A DNA stretch of 64,000 bases, taken from positions 248,001 through 312,000 of IMG/VR virus record IMGVR_UViG_3300036853_000446; one strand, 5' to 3'. Source of the DNA: a virus. The notes beneath the pieces are model-generated. The model saw only the letters and a list, made by a program, of their open reading frames with translations. It searched no databases and had not been told where the DNA came from. Each line of letters starts with the position of its first letter. Positions within the stretch are counted from its first letter, which is position 1. The position numbers were made by a program, and so were the translations under genes. Below are positions 49,341 through 58,535 of this stretch, one piece after another.

Positions 49341-51872
49341 ATGCTCAGAGAGTCAGGGGCAGCTCGCGCGAGGGACTGTGCACCCTCAAGTGCCGTCCAC
49401 CGCACCGCTAAAACAGAGCCCGTTGTCATTCAGTGCTTTGAGGCACCGTGCGGGACACGACCACATAACCTGCCGAAACGAAAAGGAAAGGATAAAGCGT
49501 ACGTCCCGAACAGGTCGCAGCGTGCCAGCTACACAGCCCTGGATGGTCAACTCCTTTGTATACTTACCAAGCCAACGGGTAGCGGAAAAACCATTGACAT
49601 CCTAACACTTGCACTGAGCGACCTCGCAAAGCCCGACGGACGAAAACAGGTCGTCATCTACTCGATGACGGACATCGGTCCTGGCTTCGGTGGCCCAGGA
49701 AGGCAGGAGGGCCCCATCACGATCGACGTTCCGGGGCATGGGCTCATGACCTGGACCCCGATTTGTGCCTCTGAACAGACCGTCGAAACGATCATCAACT
49801 TCTTGCGACGGCGCCCCGCCAAGGATCGCAGTCAGCGCATGCTCATCTGCACCCACCTTGCTCTGGTGCTGGCTCACGAGGAAATGCTGCGACGTGGTTA
49901 TAAGCGCCCCTTCAAAAAAACCTCACTCTACATAGACGAGTGCCACCACATCTGCTGGGACATGTCGAGTGGCACAGCCGTCACGAACGGCCTCGGTAAG
50001 ATCGTTTCCCATTACTACGAGTGCCGGCCCGGCAAGCTCGTGCTTGCCACTGCCACGTTCATGCGCCCTGACGGGCAGGTCATCCCGCCCGAGTATCGCG
50101 ACAAATTCGCCGCCTACGAGCTTCCGATGCATGAGCACCTTGCATCGATGCCGCACCTGAAGGGGATACGCTTCCACTTCGTGATGGCGTCCGCTGTCGA
50201 GGCTGTTGAGACGATCATCGGGGGAGACCCTCATCGCCCGACGCTAATGTGGTTGCCAAACAACGTGATCGGCAGCGCCAAGGCGCCTTATGTCAAGCGC
50301 TTGGTCGACGCTACACCTGACTGTATTCGCGACCGAATTTACGACTTCACGGATGACGAGCAGGTGTCCGAGATTCGAGAGCGCTTTCACCGGCTCAAAC
50401 TGGACCCTGTCGAGTACCCGTGCCTTGGGATTGCCCTGCGTCGGTTGCTCGAGGGAGTTGACTCACCTATGGCGAGCCGCGGGATCATCCTCGGGCTTCG
50501 CGGTATCCGGGACATCATCCAGATGGTCGGGCGCTTTATCCGCGACTTAGAAGGCAAGCCGTATGCTGATATCTACATCGTCGTCGACCCTCCCTCCGAA
50601 GACGAAGCAGACGTTGTCGAGCACCTCGAGGACAATCTCTCCGCCATCTTCATTGCGATGATCGCGGGGTGGCAGTACGGCCCGGCCCGCAAGCCCCGGA
50701 ACAAGGCGGAGCGGGATCTCGCCGAGAAGGTGGGTAAGATTCTCAGCAACCCGGAAGCAACCACCGTAGTGCTAAACGCAATCGCGAGCGCGGTCGCCCG
50801 TCACGCTGACGGTGAGCCGGAGCAACTCAGCGCCGGCATGCACGAATCCATGCGTCGACTGGCAGAAGAGCGACCGGACCTCGCGGACATGAAGGACCCT
50901 GCGGTTCGGTCACGACTCGTCGAGGACGTCGACGAAAGAATGGCAGGACCTGCTGCCGAAGCCGAGAAGAAGCTGAAATACAAGATCCCGGGGCTCAAGG
51001 GAGCGCGAGATCTGACTGGGCTCAAGTTGACGGCTGAGCAAGGTCTTGCTCGCAACATCACGGTCCTCGGCTTCACGTGCGGCGCGCGCAGCATGAAGAT
51101 GATGAGGGAGAGTTTAGCGTCGGATACAATTGAACTCGTATACGAAGATGTGCGAGAAGCCGCCCTCCGATGGTGGGAAGCAACCGGTAAGTTCCCCCAC
51201 GCGGGAATGGTGGGCGTAGTGGTTGATATCGGAGGCCGTCAGCATTGCTGGCGTCAGGTCAACGGCTGGCTGAGCCGGCACTGCAGCTCGTCCTTGGGCA
51301 AACTCAGAATCGAGTGCACGGGCAACCTCGGCAGGGGTCTGATTCCGTATGATCTAGTCGCAGAGGAGGCATCTGAATACCGGGCCCGGACCGGTGAGTG
51401 GCCTCGAATTAAATCGGGACCCCTCGCTCGATTGCGTACTACGTGGGAGACACTATACCAAAAGTTCATTCGGGAAGGCACTAGCCTGGAAGACTTTTTG
51501 GAATCCAGGTTCGGGCCCTTGCGACTGAGACACTTCGACACCTATGACGAATGGCGAAAACACGCACTGGATGCAAACGTCGGTTGTCATACGGACTATC
51601 AGAGAGCGCGCGGTGAGTCTCGCATTGACAGCCGATTCCCCTCAAATCCGCGAGATTATTACGGTGCCGGGTGGAAGGGGTGGCCAAAAGACCGCAAGGT
51701 CTCACGTGGTGAAAGCCATGGATGCGCAAAGTTGTCCGATGCATCGATCAAGCGAATGCGAAGGCGATTTAAGCAGCGTTTCACAAAGCGCGCCGTCGCC
51801 GAAGAGTTTGGTGTCTCCATCTCAACCGTCAAGCTCATCAAGTCTGGGCGCATTTGGGCACACGTGAAGTGA
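49341..51872 (+). CDS. SF2 helicase with C-terminal HTH
   Basis: 843 residues from ATG 49341. Walker A TKPTGSGKT (residues 76-84), Walker B YIDECHH (197-203, DECH box), motif III ATATF (236-240) and motif VI QMVGRFIRD (394-402) identify an ATP-dependent superfamily 2 helicase or translocase. Residues about 540-760 hold repeated Trp-rich segments (EDVREAALRWWEATGKFPHAG; EEASEYRARTGEWPRIKSGPLARLRTTW) that look like helicase-associated or homeodomain-like repeats. The last 50 residues, ASIKRMRRRFKQRFTKRAVAEEFGVSISTVKLIKSGRIW, are a helix-turn-helix, suggesting specific DNA binding. The stop overlaps the next gene's GTG. Confidence 0.85.
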   Translation: MLRESGAARARDCAPSSAVHRTAKTEPVVIQCFEAPCGTRPHNLPKRKGKDKAYVPNRSQRASYTALDGQLLCILTKPTGSGKTIDILTLALSDLAKPDGRKQVVIYSMTDIGPGFGGPGRQEGPITIDVPGHGLMTWTPICASEQTVETIINFLRRRPAKDRSQRMLICTHLALVLAHEEMLRRGYKRPFKKTSLYIDECHHICWDMSSGTAVTNGLGKIVSHYYECRPGKLVLATATFMRPDGQVIPPEYRDKFAAYELPMHEHLASMPHLKGIRFHFVMASAVEAVETIIGGDPHRPTLMWLPNNVIGSAKAPYVKRLVDATPDCIRDRIYDFTDDEQVSEIRERFHRLKLDPVEYPCLGIALRRLLEGVDSPMASRGIILGLRGIRDIIQMVGRFIRDLEGKPYADIYIVVDPPSEDEADVVEHLEDNLSAIFIAMIAGWQYGPARKPRNKAERDLAEKVGKILSNPEATTVVLNAIASAVARHADGEPEQLSAGMHESMRRLAEERPDLADMKDPAVRSRLVEDVDERMAGPAAEAEKKLKYKIPGLKGARDLTGLKLTAEQGLARNITVLGFTCGARSMKMMRESLASDTIELVYEDVREAALRWWEATGKFPHAGMVGVVVDIGGRQHCWRQVNGWLSRHCSSSLGKLRIECTGNLGRGLIPYDLVAEEASEYRARTGEWPRIKSGPLARLRTTWETLYQKFIREGTSLEDFLESRFGPLRLRHFDTYDEWRKHALDANVGCHTDYQRARGESRIDSRFPSNPRDYYGAGWKGWPKDRKVSRGESHGCAKLSDASIKRMRRRFKQRFTKRAVAEEFGVSISTVKLIKSGRIWAHVK

Positions 51873-52297
51873 GACAACGCCAGGCGAAGTCCAATGGAAC
51901 GAGCGTTCCCACTCGCGTCCTGACCTGGTACCTCGCCACGAGCGCGAAAGGTGGCACCGTCGACGACTGCTCTCGCTCTCTGGGGCTCGCGAATCAGTCG
52001 GTGTCGGGGGCGGTGACACGGCTCACGAACGCCGGCAAGCTGTCAAAGACCGACCTCACGCGCAGCACTCGACTGAAGCGCCCGGCAGCCGTCTACGTCC
52101 ACAGCAAATTCGCAAAGGGCCCGTCCAATGCGAACAAGGCCGAAGCTTCCCGAGCTGAAGCCGCTCGGGAAGCAAGAGTCCTCCAACTCTTCCGGCAGTA
52201 TGTGGAGGCTCGGAAGAAGGCAGGGAAGGACGAGCGGGCGATCCAGCGGGCGCTCATGCGGTTAATGAAAGGGCTGGCGGTCGAGGCGGAGCGTTAA
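51869..52297 (+). CDS. Winged-helix protein coupled to helicase
   Basis: 142 residues from a GTG that overlaps the helicase stop (GTGA). TRVLTWYLATSAKGGTVDDCSRSLGLANQSVSGAVTRLTNAGKLSKTDLTRSTRLKRPAAVYVHSK is a winged helix (MarR-like); the C-terminal half is a long charged helix. Coupling suggests it works with the helicase, for example in replication or its control. Confidence 0.7.
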   Translation: MRQRQAKSNGTSVPTRVLTWYLATSAKGGTVDDCSRSLGLANQSVSGAVTRLTNAGKLSKTDLTRSTRLKRPAAVYVHSKFAKGPSNANKAEASRAEAAREARVLQLFRQYVEARKKAGKDERAIQRALMRLMKGLAVEAER

Positions 52298-52579
52298 ATG
52301 GACTGCTGCACCGGTCGTATGCACCACTGGTCCGCAGCCAGTGCTGCGCATGTGAAGGGAAACATGCACCACGTCACGATTGCTCAGCTAGAGACACAAA
52401 TTGACCTGGACTACGACTTCGATTCCATGGGTCGAATTCTACCGATGACAAAGCGAGTTGTCGGGCGTCGAGGGAGTGTCACCTTGTTATCTGACAGAGG
52501 GGAAAGCCTGACGCTGAAGGTCGACCATGAGGATGTGGCCAGAATCCGAGCCCTCATCAGGCGCCGTATATTTGCCTAG
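52298..52579 (+). CDS. Small unknown protein
   Basis: 93 residues starting directly after the previous stop (TAAATG). The first 20 residues are Cys/His/Met-rich (MDCCTGRMHHWSAASAAHVKGNMHH); a later ATG at 52364 (MHHVTIAQLETQ...) is an alternative. Then strands SVTLLSDRGESLTLKV and a C-terminal Arg-rich helix. Confidence 0.55.
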   Translation: MDCCTGRMHHWSAASAAHVKGNMHHVTIAQLETQIDLDYDFDSMGRILPMTKRVVGRRGSVTLLSDRGESLTLKVDHEDVARIRALIRRRIFA

Positions 52580-52796
52580 CGATGAATACAGGCATCCTCG
52601 CGCGGTGAGCTGGTTCAGCGGCTCGGTATCGGGGCTCCAGACCTGGTCTGAGACTCGAGCTATTCCGCCAAATGCGCTGGATCTCGACACCCTGGGCTGA
52701 TATCGCCGAAGCAATCCGAGCCTGGCGCAAGAACGCGGGCTGATGCGGCGCCAATGTAAGGCGCTGCATGAGACTTCTGGCTCTGCAGTCCGCGCG

Positions 52797-53381
52797 TCAG
52801 CTATTCCCAGACAAGGCCGCCTGGCGCCCCCGTCTTGTCTCGAGCAACCTGTCCACAGCCTTCATGACCCCGCAGCGCTCCTGGTTCCCAAAGCCCTCAA
52901 GATGTCTCTTCAATCCGAGCGGGAACGCAAAGCCATGATCGCCTTTAACCGGAATCGAAAGTCCACTGATGAGGAACTTCCCCCCTGGAAGGGGGCCAGC
53001 GGGGATGTTCTGGTAGCGCTGAGAGGGCCCTTGCCGACACAGCGGACAGAGTGCACGCGGGGGGTCATTGGTCAGATGGGCAAAGTTGTGCGGCGGTAGC
53101 TCGACGGCAGCATCCATGACGGTGTCCACGACCAAGGCTATGTCGACTTCTTCGAACACGAACCGCTCAAGCAGCTCTTCCAGAGGTTTTGGCTGCATCC
53201 TGATGATGAGCCAATACGTCTCTTTAGATTCCCGCTCCAGCATGTAGATCTGGCCCTGCAGCTTCCGAATCGTCTCTTCGGCTGGGTCGATTGGCATCGC
53301 GGTGGACGCCATGGTACGAGGTTTTCGCTTCACCTGCGGCACCTTGGTTTGCTTTGGCGTTGGGTCTTTTTTGGATGCCAT
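52797..53381 (-). CDS. Unknown protein
   Basis: 194 residues from MASKKDPTPKQTKVPQVKRKPRT, with a basic N-terminus, a helix (TIRKLQGQIYMLERESKETYWLIIRMQPKPLEELLERF) and a CPLCRQG zinc-like motif in the middle. No family recognised. First of five minus-strand genes to 58206. Confidence 0.55.
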   Translation of the reverse strand: MASKKDPTPKQTKVPQVKRKPRTMASTAMPIDPAEETIRKLQGQIYMLERESKETYWLIIRMQPKPLEELLERFVFEEVDIALVVDTVMDAAVELPPHNFAHLTNDPPRALCPLCRQGPSQRYQNIPAGPLPGGKFLISGLSIPVKGDHGFAFPLGLKRHLEGFGNQERCGVMKAVDRLLETRRGRQAALSGNS

Positions 53382-53432
53382 TGGGTTCTCAGTTGAGTGC
53401 GAGCCGGTCACTTGACCACCCGCAGGGGACGT

Positions 53433-54314
53433 TCAGCGCCGCCTTGCTGCGGAGATGTCCGTCACGTTCGGGGGGAGGCGCGGCCCGCCCTGCCCTTGCA
53501 GGGCCCTTGCGACGGCTTCCACCTCGCTCCACTTCTCATTCGCGACCGCTCTCTGCAGGTCAGCAACGAGCGAAGCCTCGTCCTTTCCTTTAGGCATGGT
53601 GGCCTTGGCGAGATGAGCTTGTCTCCTCTTCGCGTCGTGTTTGATCGGCGGGTTCTCGAGCAGCGGCGAGCGGAACATGTAGCCCTTCTTGCCGATGCGC
53701 TCGAATCCGAGCTTGCGGTAGTACCGCTGGAGCTTTTGCAGCGCAGCTTTCTCGCTAACCTCGTCGAACATCCCGTACAGCTCGCGCATACGTGGGGCTG
53801 CCTCGGAGTCCTGCTCCACGTACTGCAATGGCCTCGGAAAGAGGACCGCGAGATCGTGAGGCACGGTGTCGAGGATCTGCTGCATCATCTCGAGCCCGAG
53901 ATTAACGCCGCGATGCGCCGGCTCCACATGCAACCGCTTGAACAACAGCATGTCACCCTGGAAAACTTCGAGGCGGTGGAACTTCGAACGGAACTGACAA
54001 CCGTGGTCGAGCATGTAAACCTCCTCCGCCGCTTCATACAGCTCCTGCTCTTCGGCATCGGCTGTCATGATTGGGTCCTCGCGGTATTCCTCCGCGGTTC
54101 GGGCCCGGAGCAATTCGGCGGTCAACTCGCCGACAACGACATGCCGATCGTCCTCCGTAAAGAGGGCCTGTGACGTGGCACGGATGATGAAGTGGCGTGG
54201 CGAATCACCCATGTTGCCGCCAGCCTGAAGCACGCAGCCTTTGAGGTGAATCTCGAGCCAGTAGTCGCGGTCTTTTTCGGGGGCGCTGACGGGGGACGGG
54301 GTTTCTGTCTTCAT
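53433..54314 (-). CDS. GNAT acetyltransferase-like protein
   Basis: 293 residues from MKTETPSPVSAPEKDRDYWLEIHLKG. FKRLHVEPAHRGVNLGLEMMQQIL matches GNAT motif A (V-x-P-x-x-R-G-x-x-x-G-x-x-M-x-x-x-x-L), preceded by a strand with EVFQGDMLL. The fold binds acetyl-CoA; the substrate is unknown. A second short stretch of this gene's N-terminus (DRDYWLE) occurs as a relic at 56252-56272. Confidence 0.6.
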   Translation of the reverse strand: MKTETPSPVSAPEKDRDYWLEIHLKGCVLQAGGNMGDSPRHFIIRATSQALFTEDDRHVVVGELTAELLRARTAEEYREDPIMTADAEEQELYEAAEEVYMLDHGCQFRSKFHRLEVFQGDMLLFKRLHVEPAHRGVNLGLEMMQQILDTVPHDLAVLFPRPLQYVEQDSEAAPRMRELYGMFDEVSEKAALQKLQRYYRKLGFERIGKKGYMFRSPLLENPPIKHDAKRRQAHLAKATMPKGKDEASLVADLQRAVANEKWSEVEAVARALQGQGGPRLPPNVTDISAARRR

Positions 54315-54368
54315 TTGGTGGGGTTTCTTTGTCTTGAGCGGCGTCGAGCAATGCTTGCCCATCTCACT

Positions 54369-55895
54369 TCACACAGCCCTGATGCGGCGCTTTTCGAGAG
54401 CCAAAACCTCGGCAGCGCGATCGGCACTCAATTCCTCTTGCAAGGGTGCAACAAGTTCGATCAAACTCCCCGTTCTGCGCTGCTTTATCCGGCCGTGGAT
54501 GATGTGTCCACCGCGATCGATGCAATGGACGCCCGGGATGCCCGTCGGCGTGACCGAGTAGGGATCGCGGTCATCGAAGAAATCGAGCACCGGCAGTTCG
54601 AAATTACACGGCGGCTTGGCGAGTGCTTCCCTCACCAGCACGAGAAACTCACCGACGAATCGGGAGTTATGGACGGCATGGCCGTTGACTCTAACCCAGT
54701 TGGCTTGGCAGACCCAGGCCAACAGCTTCGACCCGCTTGCCTTCACGACGTCGAGCTGGATCCGAGTCTCCTTGCGCCATGCCTTTACGGCAGCGAGTGC
54801 TTCACCCTCGGTGCCGTAAGCCAGGAGGCTGCCGCGCTCCATAATTCCGTACAAGAATTTACTGCTGCGGATTTGAGTCACGTGCACAGGCTGCTTGCCA
54901 CGAGTGAGGCACCAGAGGTGCACATCACGAAGCTTGTCGAATATTTCGTGATGAGGGCCGCGCTCGAGACACCATATTGCCGTTTGAAAATTACGGCTGT
55001 TATGCGGAACGAGCACAACGGTGGAGGTGTCCATTCGGTTTAGCCTCCAGTCCCTGGTGTTGATGTTCCCGATGGTCGCGGCGACATCGCTGATATGGAG
55101 ATAGGACCGATCCAAGTTGTGCAAGATAAGGGGCTCCTTGGTTGAGTCAAATACGTGCTGCACGACCGGAAGCGCTATCTCGCGCGTCTTTACGCCCGAA
55201 CGGTCGAGGAAGACATGGGCGATATGTTCTTGGTCGTGACTCCATTGATCGCGGTTGACCACGACGGCATCAAGCGGAATGACTGTGCTCTTGACTCGAC
55301 CGGCTGCGATAGCGTCGACCAACTTCTCGGCATCCTCAAGAGTCCCTCGGAAGGCCGTGAGCGGGAAAGGCAGAGTGTCGGTTTTCCGGGCGAACCGTCC
55401 GGCTCCGGCGACAATGGGAATGGCTGCGAGGTTCGCTTTCAAGTCAGAAGCGGTCTGCGACCAGAGGAGCCGATGCTCCGTAAACTTATCGCGGTTCGTG
55501 CGCGACTCGACCTGATCGACATAGACTTGAACCTGTCGGGGTTGGCCGAAGACCGCTCGCCCGACAGTCACAGGTAAGGGGCAGGGCCCTCCCCTCGTGT
55601 CGATAACCAAGAGAAGGTCGAGATCGCCTGATCCCGCGGCGCCACGCGCAAACGATCCGAAGACATGCACCTCGATGACTTCAAGGTCCCCCGCATGATA
55701 GATTGGCGGTGGCCATGGCCACTTCATGCGCCAATGGTAGACGCGGCTCGGTTCCGCAATGATGCCTGCCAAGAGAGTTTCTAGTTTGGTCTCCCAGTAG
55801 GCGCGCGGTTTGGGCTGGCGCAAATGCAACGAGCCAAGGACCGCATTCTGTTCTGCTGCTCGAGCCGCTGATCGTTCGTTAATTCGTCTGCCCAT
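54369..55895 (-). CDS. Nucleotidyltransferase-fold protein
   Basis: 508 residues. EVHVFGSFARGAAGSGDLDLLLVIDT has the polymerase-beta/MNT nucleotidyltransferase signature: G80-S81 ... R84-G85, then D91 and D93 as metal ligands. The remaining 400 residues are unlike MNT antitoxins or CCA enzymes I know. Members of this superfamily add nucleotides to proteins, RNA or antibiotics; some occur in defence modules. Neighbours on the same strand are a GNAT-like gene and two unknown genes. The long opposite-strand frames are shadows. Confidence 0.75.
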   Translation of the reverse strand: MGRRINERSAARAAEQNAVLGSLHLRQPKPRAYWETKLETLLAGIIAEPSRVYHWRMKWPWPPPIYHAGDLEVIEVHVFGSFARGAAGSGDLDLLLVIDTRGGPCPLPVTVGRAVFGQPRQVQVYVDQVESRTNRDKFTEHRLLWSQTASDLKANLAAIPIVAGAGRFARKTDTLPFPLTAFRGTLEDAEKLVDAIAAGRVKSTVIPLDAVVVNRDQWSHDQEHIAHVFLDRSGVKTREIALPVVQHVFDSTKEPLILHNLDRSYLHISDVAATIGNINTRDWRLNRMDTSTVVLVPHNSRNFQTAIWCLERGPHHEIFDKLRDVHLWCLTRGKQPVHVTQIRSSKFLYGIMERGSLLAYGTEGEALAAVKAWRKETRIQLDVVKASGSKLLAWVCQANWVRVNGHAVHNSRFVGEFLVLVREALAKPPCNFELPVLDFFDDRDPYSVTPTGIPGVHCIDRGGHIIHGRIKQRRTGSLIELVAPLQEELSADRAAEVLALEKRRIRAV

Positions 55896-55975
55896 GACTC
55901 CTGCGCGGCCTTCTCTTCGAGCTGCCAGACAGAGGCAACTTACTGAAGTTTAGCATGCGCTCCACCGACCGATGC

Positions 55976-56027
55976 TAGGGTTCTGGCAGAGCCACGAAGT
56001 ATAGTCCGCCGATCTGACGAATCGATG
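55976..56027. repeat. 52-bp element, copy 1
   Basis: TAGGGTTCTGGC (55976-55987) and, starting exactly 32 bases later, GCCGATCTGACGAATCGATG (56008-56027). Both blocks recur with the same offset at 58395-58446. Each copy lies upstream of a minus-strand gene, so it may be a regulatory element. Confidence 0.7.
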
Positions 56028-56251
56028 TCGCCTCGGATTTAGAACCACGACGTTGATCCGATTCGGCGCACGTCGATGTCGCCGTCAGTTGTGCGGACCC
56101 GGCGCGCTCAGGGCACCCTTCACTCGTGAAGGTATCGAGGCGCAGATGACAGAAGCCCGGCAGGGCATCAGGCGAATGCGTGCACTTCAGAAGGCCGCTG
56201 AGGGCGGGCGTGCCACCGGTGAGTGGCTTTCGCCCACGCCTGAAAACTGAC

Positions 56252-56272
56252 TCGAGCCAGTAGTCGCGGTCG
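56252..56272 (-). repeat. Relic of 53433 gene N-terminus
   Basis: A 20-21 base stretch identical to 54252-54272, the part of the GNAT-like gene encoding DRDYWLE. Suggests that a paralog once lay here and decayed. Confidence 0.5.
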
Positions 56273-56298
56273 TGATTGGAGGGCGTTGGCCGGCAATG

Positions 56299-57066
56299 TC
56301 ACGGGTCTGCTGTCCATTGGTAGCGGCCCTGATCGTTGCGTTGGATCCAGCCGGACAGGCGTTTCGGCTTCTTGTAAGCAACGATCTGATGGAGCGCCGC
56401 AGCTATTGATGCGGCGTTCTTGTGCTTGATCGCCGTGGCCACCTCCTCGGGAGTCAGCGCCTTCGCAGCGTCGCGCAGTGCTATCGCGATGCGGTCGACG
56501 ATGGCCGGTTTCTTCTCCCGTGGCCCCTCCCCTCGATTTGCAGGCCGCGTCACCAGAGGTTCGTGCTTCCGGTGAATCCGGTTCAGATATTCCTCCTCTT
56601 GCTTCTCGCGCTTCTCCACGTAAACCGCGTTGCGGACAACCTCCTTCAGCAGCTCCCTAGCCTTCGGCACGACCTTCTCGTAGTCGGGGACGAAGATGAG
56701 TTCGGTGCCGTACAAGCCGTGCCAGAAGATCCTCGGGTCCACGCCGAGAGCATCCTGCACCTGGAAAGCCCATCCGTAGAGGAGGATACTCAGCCGTGAG
56801 CCGTGGTACCTCGACTTCCAGATGCCCTCGTCGTTCTCGTCTTCGGGTCCCATGCTTTCGAACCTGAGCCCCGTGTGCGCGAGAGCGTCGATGAGCATTT
56901 CGTGGGTCGGCACGTCTTCTTCGTCGGGAGCCTCGTCCTCGAAGAACAACTCCCACTCGTCATGCACCATCGCCGTGCTGAAGCCATGCCAGGTCTCTGC
57001 AGCGTCGATTTGCGCGAGCGGGTGCGCGTACGCCGTGTACCCGTGGATCTTGTCGTTGACCGGCAT
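56299..57066 (-). CDS. Unknown protein with C-terminal winged helix
   Basis: 255 residues, MPVNDKIHGYTAYAHPLAQIDAAETWHGF.... The C-terminal 80 residues, VDRIAIALRDAAKALTPEEVATAIKHKNAASIAAALHQIVAYKKPKRLSGWIQRNDQGRYQW, form a winged helix with a Lys-rich wing. The N-terminal domain is acidic and aromatic. Nine bases separate it from the upstream gene. Confidence 0.7.
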   Translation of the reverse strand: MPVNDKIHGYTAYAHPLAQIDAAETWHGFSTAMVHDEWELFFEDEAPDEEDVPTHEMLIDALAHTGLRFESMGPEDENDEGIWKSRYHGSRLSILLYGWAFQVQDALGVDPRIFWHGLYGTELIFVPDYEKVVPKARELLKEVVRNAVYVEKREKQEEEYLNRIHRKHEPLVTRPANRGEGPREKKPAIVDRIAIALRDAAKALTPEEVATAIKHKNAASIAAALHQIVAYKKPKRLSGWIQRNDQGRYQWTADP

Positions 57067-57075
57067 CCTAAACCT

Positions 57076-58206
57076 TCAATGCGGCACGACGCTGTCATCG
57101 TCAAGCTCGTCATCGGCAGCAGCTCCGACGCTACCGTGATCGCTGGCGTATCGAGCGCTCAACTGCTCGAGGTCGAGCTGGGTGGGGGGCATCGCGTAGC
57201 CGATCGTCTTGAGTCGGTTCAAATACTTCTTCAGCGTCTCTTGTTCGATGTCACTTTGCGACGGGCGCGACAAGAGCTGCCACTCGACGGTCGGGGAGTC
57301 ATCGGGAGACGTTCTTCGGGTCGTGTTTGGATTGGCGAGGGCGCACACGCCCGCGACGAGGCGCGCGAAAAGAACCATGATGCCTTCGCTAGCGTCGCCC
57401 TCAGGGATGATCGGTTTCATCAAGTGCTGTCGGCGGACGAGGCCCAGCTGCTCTGTCAGCAGCGATTCACCCTGGAGAAAGCCGCGGTCGCCGGACATCC
57501 CGTACAAGCCCCAGCGCTCGCGGGGGCGCTCTGCCATAAGGCGCTCGACCTTCGCGAAGGCGCTTCGCACATCGCTCGGGACTTCGTCCTTCAGGGACGG
57601 CAGGACCGGCGTTTCGTACCGGTGGAGCATCACCTCGGTGTACTTGACGCCGTCCCATTCGATGTTGAGCCCCTCTGGCAGCCGAATCAGGAATGCATCC
57701 CACGGTGGCACGAGCCCGTCGACGAACTCGGGCGGGTAGCTCGTAAGCATCATCGCGGCGGCCAGCCCAGCATCCAACGAGATCGCCGGACACCTGAACG
57801 ATTGCCAGCGACTCTCCCGGTACAAGGTCTGAATTGTGCTGAGGGTGCGATCGAAGTCTGCCGGCCCCCTCTCGTTGAATATCATGCCGATCGCGCTTTT
57901 GGCGAAGCACGGGGGGAGCAGTTCCCCGAACTGCTTCAGCTTGAGGATGAAGTCGCCCGAATCAGCCGTGACGGGGAGCGCCGTGCCGACGAGAGTTCCC
58001 AGCAGGCGCCACGGAATGTCGTAGTAAGGGCTCTCTGACTCGCGCTGTTGAAGGGCATCCTCCTCGATGGCGCCGAGTAGACGCTCGATCTTCTTTATGT
58101 GGAGGTCCGACGATTCGCGGCTCGCACCAGCTGGCCTTCTCTGCTGCTGGCGAAGCTGTTTTCTCTGCTGCCTGCGGGCAGACTTGATTTTGGACTTGTG
58201 CGACAA
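57076..58206 (-). CDS. Unknown 376-residue protein
   Basis: Extremely basic N-terminal 25 residues (SKIKSARRQQRKQLRQQQRR), then a helical body with conserved-looking GLYGMSGDRGFLQGESLLTEQLG and an acidic tail (DDELDDDSVVPH). No family recognised. Transcribed with the next gene (gap 9 bases). The basic start suggests binding to RNA or DNA. Confidence 0.65.
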   Translation of the reverse strand: MSHKSKIKSARRQQRKQLRQQQRRPAGASRESSDLHIKKIERLLGAIEEDALQQRESESPYYDIPWRLLGTLVGTALPVTADSGDFILKLKQFGELLPPCFAKSAIGMIFNERGPADFDRTLSTIQTLYRESRWQSFRCPAISLDAGLAAAMMLTSYPPEFVDGLVPPWDAFLIRLPEGLNIEWDGVKYTEVMLHRYETPVLPSLKDEVPSDVRSAFAKVERLMAERPRERWGLYGMSGDRGFLQGESLLTEQLGLVRRQHLMKPIIPEGDASEGIMVLFARLVAGVCALANPNTTRRTSPDDSPTVEWQLLSRPSQSDIEQETLKKYLNRLKTIGYAMPPTQLDLEQLSARYASDHGSVGAAADDELDDDSVVPH

Positions 58207-58394
58207 TTTGGGGGTTCGCTCTGCTTGGGGTTTCTATTAGACGCGGATGCCTGACAGCTGACCACGGTGACAGCACCGAATCCGCTTTACAGCGTCCGAA
58301 GTGGGAGGCTCCTCTGGAGTACACCGAGACGAGCGAATAATGCATATATATGCCATATTCGCTCCGGGGTCAAGCCGCATTTATCTAAGCGATT

Positions 58395-58446
58395 TAGGGT
58401 TCTGGCGGGCCGCTCTAAGTCTGGCTGCCGATCTGACGAATCGATG
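58395..58446. repeat. 52-bp element, copy 2
   Basis: Same outer blocks as copy 1: TAGGGTTCTGGC (58395-58406) and GCCGATCTGACGAATCGATG (58427-58446), at the same 32-base offset. The middle differs. Confidence 0.7.
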
Positions 58447-58495
58447 ACTCCAGAAGTCGGCCGCCTGTCGAGCAGGTCGGGCAAGACCGCCTAGA

Positions 58496-58535
58496 GGGGT
58501 TGGAATGATGTTGAAGGGGTTGGAATGATGTTGAG
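58496..58535. repeat. 20-bp tandem repeat, two copies
   Basis: GGGGTTGGAATGATGTTGAA at 58496-58515 and the same with a final G at 58516-58535. Confidence 0.75.

Larger units (their letters stand above)
55896..56298. other. Intergenic region with repeat elements
   Basis: About 400 bases containing the 52-bp element at 55976-56027 and the relic repeat at 56252-56272. A plus-strand frame of 65 residues at 56053-56250 is not convincing. Confidence 0.4.

Noticed and set aside
53397-55043. Plus-strand frames of 258 and 283 residues
   Set aside because: They are antisense to the GNAT-like and nucleotidyltransferase genes, whose motifs are clear on the minus strand.
56053-56250. A 65-residue plus-strand frame
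   Set aside because: Arg-rich, no ribosome-binding site, overlaps the 52-bp element region; not convincing as a gene.
56803-58038. A 411-residue plus-strand frame
   Set aside because: It is a shadow of the minus-strand genes 56299-57066 and 57076-58206, which have better starts and composition.
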